A DNA stretch of 37,101 nucleotides from Aquabacterium sp. (lineage in GTDB: Bacteria; Pseudomonadota; Gammaproteobacteria; Burkholderiales; Burkholderiaceae_C), in assembly GCA_023150345.1 (NCBI GenBank), contig JAKLLB010000014.1:1-37101 (forward strand). Reading direction: 5' to 3'. The number at the start of each line of letters is the position of its first letter. The first letter of the stretch is position 1. A program made the translations under genes and the position numbers. The notes under the pieces were generated by a model. It did no database searches. It was not told the origin of the DNA and was given only the letters and a program-made list of their open reading frames with translations. Positions 34,362 through 37,101 of this stretch are shown here, piece by piece.

Positions 34362-36689
34362 ATGCCGAAACCCTTCTGCTCGCGCCGACCGTCGCGGCCG
34401 TTCACTTCGCAGGCCATGCTGCTGCTCCTGCTGCTGGCCTGTGGGGTCGGGCCGGCGCGGTCTTCGGACACGCCCGCGATGCCATCGGCAGCGCCGCAGG
34501 CGGCTGCACCGGACGCCGGCTCCTCGAGTGCCGATGCCATCGTCGCCCACCGGCTGCGACCGGGCGAGCGCATCCGGCTCGATGGACGGCTTGTGCACCC
34601 CGCGTGGCAACGGGCGCCGGCATACCGGCAGTTCGTGCAGAAGTCGCCCGACACCGGCGCTGCAGCCAGTCGCGAAACAGAGGTGCGGGTGCTGTTCGAC
34701 GAGCACGCGCTTTATGTGGGCATCGACGCCCGCGAACCCCAGCCCGAGCGCATTCGAGCGCCCTGGGTTCGGCACGACCAGGTCAACCGTACGCAGGACT
34801 TTGTCGTCGTCTATGTCGACGCCATCGGCGCGCGCCAATCGGCGCAGTTCTTCCGCGTCAGCGCCTCTGGCGGCACGGCCGATGGCATGCACACCGCGGC
34901 CGACGACAGCGAGGACTTTGCGCCCGACTTCGACTTCGACGCGGCCGCGCACCGCGATGCGCAGGGCTACTCGGTGGTGCTGCGCATTCCCTTTGCCTCA
35001 CTGCGCTATGCGGGGGATTCGGCGGCGGGTTGGCGCATGATGGTCGGGCGGCGCACGCCGCGTGAGCAGTTCTACATGGACAGCTCCGTGCTGGTCCCGC
35101 GTGAAGCCCCGAGCTTCATCGCCACGCTGCAGCCCCTGCAAGGCGTTGAGTTGCCGGCACAGCACCAGTTCCTCGCGCTGCGCCCCAGCCTGACCTGGCG
35201 CGCGAGCCGCGAACGCGCGGCCGACGGCTCATCGCACAGCGGTACCGGTTGGGATGCCACGCTCGACCTGAAGTGGCGCCCGCGTGCCGAGTGGGTGATC
35301 GACGCGACGTTGAACCCCGACTTCTCCCAGGTCGCACTGGATGTGCCGCAGCTCTCGGGCAATGAGCGCTTCGCGCTTTCGTTCCCCGAGAAGCGGGCGT
35401 TCTTCTTCGAGTCCAGCGACCTGCTGCGCACGCCTTCGGAGGCGATCTACACACGCAGCTTCACCGAGCCGCGCTGGGGCTTGCGCAGCACCTGGCGAGG
35501 GCGCGGCCTGGCCGGCAGCCTGTTCGCGGTGGACGACCGCGGCGGTGGCCGGGTACTGCTGCCGGGGGCCTACGGAACGGACGCCGTGCGCCAGCCGGGA
35601 TCCACGTCGCTGGCCGGACGTTTGAGCGGCCAGGCCGCTGCGCTGCAATGGGGGGCCCTGGTGGCGACGCGCCGGTACGAGGGCGGGCGGGGGCGCAACG
35701 ACGTGCTGGGCCCGGACCTGGCCTGGCAGATCGACGATGCGTGGCGTTTGCGGGCACAGTGGCTGAGGTCGGACACCACGGCACATGCTTCCACCAATGG
35801 CGAACTGCGACACGGGGAGGCGCGCAGCGGATGGCAATCGGTGATCCGCGCGACGCGGCTCACCGATCGAAGCGAGGTTCGGTTGGATCTGACCGAGTCG
35901 AGTCCCGGTTTCCGTCACGACACCGGCTTTGTCACCCAGGTCGGCACGCGCGATCAGACCTTGCACATCGGGCGCGGCTGGTTCCCGCAGAGCCCGGTCA
36001 GCGAGTTCTGGTTGACGCTGGATGCGCGTCACGCGCGCGAGCGCTCGAGCGGCGTTCGTGTCAGCCAGGATGTCTATCCCGGGTTCTGGCTGGGCGGCGC
36101 GCACAACCTGGAGTGGTGGCTGAGGTGGCACGGCAACTCCACCCTGCGCACGGCGGCGACCGCACCACTGCTGCGCGAGCGCTACTGGAAGAGCGAGGTC
36201 ACGATCACGCCAGCCGAGTGGGTGCCATTCCTGACATTGGGTGGCCGCCAGGGGCAGTTGGCCGACACCCATGCCGACACCGTGCGCGACGGCCATGAGG
36301 CCTACCTGGTGTGGACCACGCGGCCGCACGCGCGCCTGGAGTTCGAACCGCGCTACAGCGTGCTGGAGTTGCGCTCGGATGGTCAACGCCACCTGCGCGA
36401 AGCCGTGGGGCAGGTGCTGGCTGTCTGGCACTTCAACGCTGCGCAGACCTTGCGCGCGATCGTCCAGCGCACGACGCTGGATCGCAGCGCCGCCGGCGGC
36501 CTGCCGGCGCTGCGCGACGCGCAGACGCAGGCGTCGCTGACCTACGCCTGGCGCCGATCGGCCGGCACCGTGCTCTATGCGGGCTGGAGCCGTTCGCGCG
36601 AGGGCGCGGCTTCATCCACGCGCGGCACGGAGGTCTTCGTCAAGTTGCAGGTCGACGTCGACGAGGCCCGGGCGTGGCTGGGGCGTTGA
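34362..36689 (+). CDS. DUF5916 outer-membrane protein with CBM9-like N-terminal domain
   Basis: A 775-residue exported protein. A signal peptide covers about residues 1-35 (MLLLLLLACGVGPARS). A carbohydrate-binding-family-9-like beta-sandwich occupies about 60-250 (IRLDGRLVHPAWQRAP, VRVLFDEHALYVGIDAREP, DFVVVYVDAIGARQSAQFF). The rest is a long series of amphipathic strands typical of the DUF5916 beta-barrel, with the family signature NPDFSQVALDVPQLSGNERF then FPEKRAFFFESSDLL at about 317-355. An outer-membrane location is likely and a role in glycan or polymer handling is only inferred. The ATG at 34362 begins 75 bases after the terminator, so it has its own promoter. No TonB box was recognised. 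Confidence 0.85.
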   Translation: MPKPFCSRRPSRPFTSQAMLLLLLLACGVGPARSSDTPAMPSAAPQAAAPDAGSSSADAIVAHRLRPGERIRLDGRLVHPAWQRAPAYRQFVQKSPDTGAAASRETEVRVLFDEHALYVGIDAREPQPERIRAPWVRHDQVNRTQDFVVVYVDAIGARQSAQFFRVSASGGTADGMHTAADDSEDFAPDFDFDAAAHRDAQGYSVVLRIPFASLRYAGDSAAGWRMMVGRRTPREQFYMDSSVLVPREAPSFIATLQPLQGVELPAQHQFLALRPSLTWRASRERAADGSSHSGTGWDATLDLKWRPRAEWVIDATLNPDFSQVALDVPQLSGNERFALSFPEKRAFFFESSDLLRTPSEAIYTRSFTEPRWGLRSTWRGRGLAGSLFAVDDRGGGRVLLPGAYGTDAVRQPGSTSLAGRLSGQAAALQWGALVATRRYEGGRGRNDVLGPDLAWQIDDAWRLRAQWLRSDTTAHASTNGELRHGEARSGWQSVIRATRLTDRSEVRLDLTESSPGFRHDTGFVTQVGTRDQTLHIGRGWFPQSPVSEFWLTLDARHARERSSGVRVSQDVYPGFWLGGAHNLEWWLRWHGNSTLRTAATAPLLRERYWKSEVTITPAEWVPFLTLGGRQGQLADTHADTVRDGHEAYLVWTTRPHARLEFEPRYSVLELRSDGQRHLREAVGQVLAVWHFNAAQTLRAIVQRTTLDRSAAGGLPALRDAQTQASLTYAWRRSAGTVLYAGWSRSREGAASSTRGTEVFVKLQVDVDEARAWLGR

Positions 36690-36783
36690 TGCGCGCAACC
36701 GGGTTGCGGTGGCATGGCGGGCGGCGCCGCTGTCGGCGCCCCGTCGGGACCCCGCCGGGTCAAACGCGATTGCGGAACACAAG

Positions 36784-37101
36784 GTGAGCAACTTCCACTT
36801 CTTCTGGCACGACTACGAAACCTTCGGGCGAACGCCGCGCCGCGACTGGCCGGCGCAGTTCGCTGGTGTGCGCACCGATGCGCAGCTTCGCGAGGTGGGC
36901 GAGCCGGTGATGCTGTACTGCCAGCCGCCGCGCGACCGCTTGCCCGAGCCCGAGGCCTGCCTGCTGACCGGCATCGTGCCGCAGGTGTGTGCCGAGCGTG
37001 GCCTGCCCGAGTACGCATTCGCCGCGCGCATCGAGCAGGTGCTGGGTGAACCCGGCACGGTGGGCTGCGGCTACAACACGCTGCGCTTCGACGACGAGGT
37101 C
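36784..37101 (+). CDS. sbcB: Exodeoxyribonuclease I, N-terminal part (cut by window end)
   Basis: The first 106 codons of a DnaQ-fold 3'-5' exonuclease on single-stranded DNA. The frame is open from a GTG at 36784 to the last base of the window. FFWHDYETFGRTPRRDWPAQ holds the first catalytic Asp and Glu (DYET), and GVRTD, VMLYCQPPRDRLPEPEACLLTGI and CGYNTLRFDDEV match ExoI closely. The GTG start gives VSNFHFFWHDYET, the correct N-terminal distance; only a weak GGA precedes it. ExoI acts in mismatch repair and recombination. The rest of the protein lies beyond the window. Confidence 0.9.
   Translation, partial: MSNFHFFWHDYETFGRTPRRDWPAQFAGVRTDAQLREVGEPVMLYCQPPRDRLPEPEACLLTGIVPQVCAERGLPEYAFAARIEQVLGEPGTVGCGYNTLRFDDEV

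Noticed and set aside
1-37101. Mobile elements, prophage, CRISPR or toxin-antitoxin modules
   Set aside because: No transposase, integrase, terminal repeats, regularly spaced repeats or paired small toxin-antitoxin frames were found; gene content looks chromosomal throughout.

Overview
The window is about 37 kb of very GC-rich, densely coding DNA with no insertion sequence, phage gene, integrase or CRISPR array that I could see. Gene content (rubrerythrin/Fe-S/DUF3501 trio, fused indolepyruvate ferredoxin oxidoreductase, TolB-Pal-CpoB, a formate/nitrite transporter paired with a PP2C/kinase protein, lipoproteins of the Burkholderiales type) suggests a free-living betaproteobacterium of the order Burkholderiales, probably near Rubrivivax/Leptothrix/Methylibium. 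That placement is inferred from protein resemblance, not from a marker search. No stretch of more than about 250 bases lacks a gene.

Left part (1-9.6 kb): an oxidative-stress/redox trio (rubrerythrin, a two-cluster Fe-S protein broken by an internal deletion, DUF3501), a RarD-type permease, an unusual peptidoglycan-binding protein with a possible Cys/His hydrolase domain, a TruC-like pseudouridine synthase translationally coupled to a YchJ-like protein, then tolB-pal-cpoB and the tRNA t6A dehydratase tcdA. Two tandem tRNA-Lys genes (TTT and CTT) follow, closed by a hairpin.

Middle (9.9-22.5 kb): a BamE-like lipoprotein; a minus-strand operon of a formate/nitrite channel and a fused PP2C phosphatase/Ser-Thr kinase, preceded by a full-consensus sigma-54 promoter; a MacAB-like export operon (small orphan protein, adaptor, ATPase, two separate FtsX-type permeases); a CoA-type Nudix hydrolase; an ammonium transporter with a second near-consensus sigma-54 promoter and NtrC-like dyads; a CheY-like regulator; and a chemoreceptor without a periplasmic sensor domain. 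The two sigma-54 promoters make nitrogen limitation the best unifying signal: nitrite/formate and ammonium uptake would be induced together, with the kinase/phosphatase as a co-expressed modulator.

Right part (22.5-37.1 kb): a 1201-residue fused indolepyruvate:ferredoxin oxidoreductase; a hybrid histidine kinase with a probable degenerate N-terminal receiver; riboflavin synthase; a two-gene lipoprotein operon (metzincin-type metalloprotease plus a lipoprotein with a recurrent N-terminal module); a crotonase-fold protein lacking both usual catalytic glutamates; a 60-residue predicted exported protein with its own Shine-Dalgarno and a perfect terminator; a DUF5916 outer-membrane protein; and the start of exonuclease I, cut by the window edge.

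The best leads for new biology are the sigma-54-driven transporter/kinase-phosphatase unit, the peptidoglycan-binding Cys/His protein, and the small exported protein. None amounts to a proven new system.
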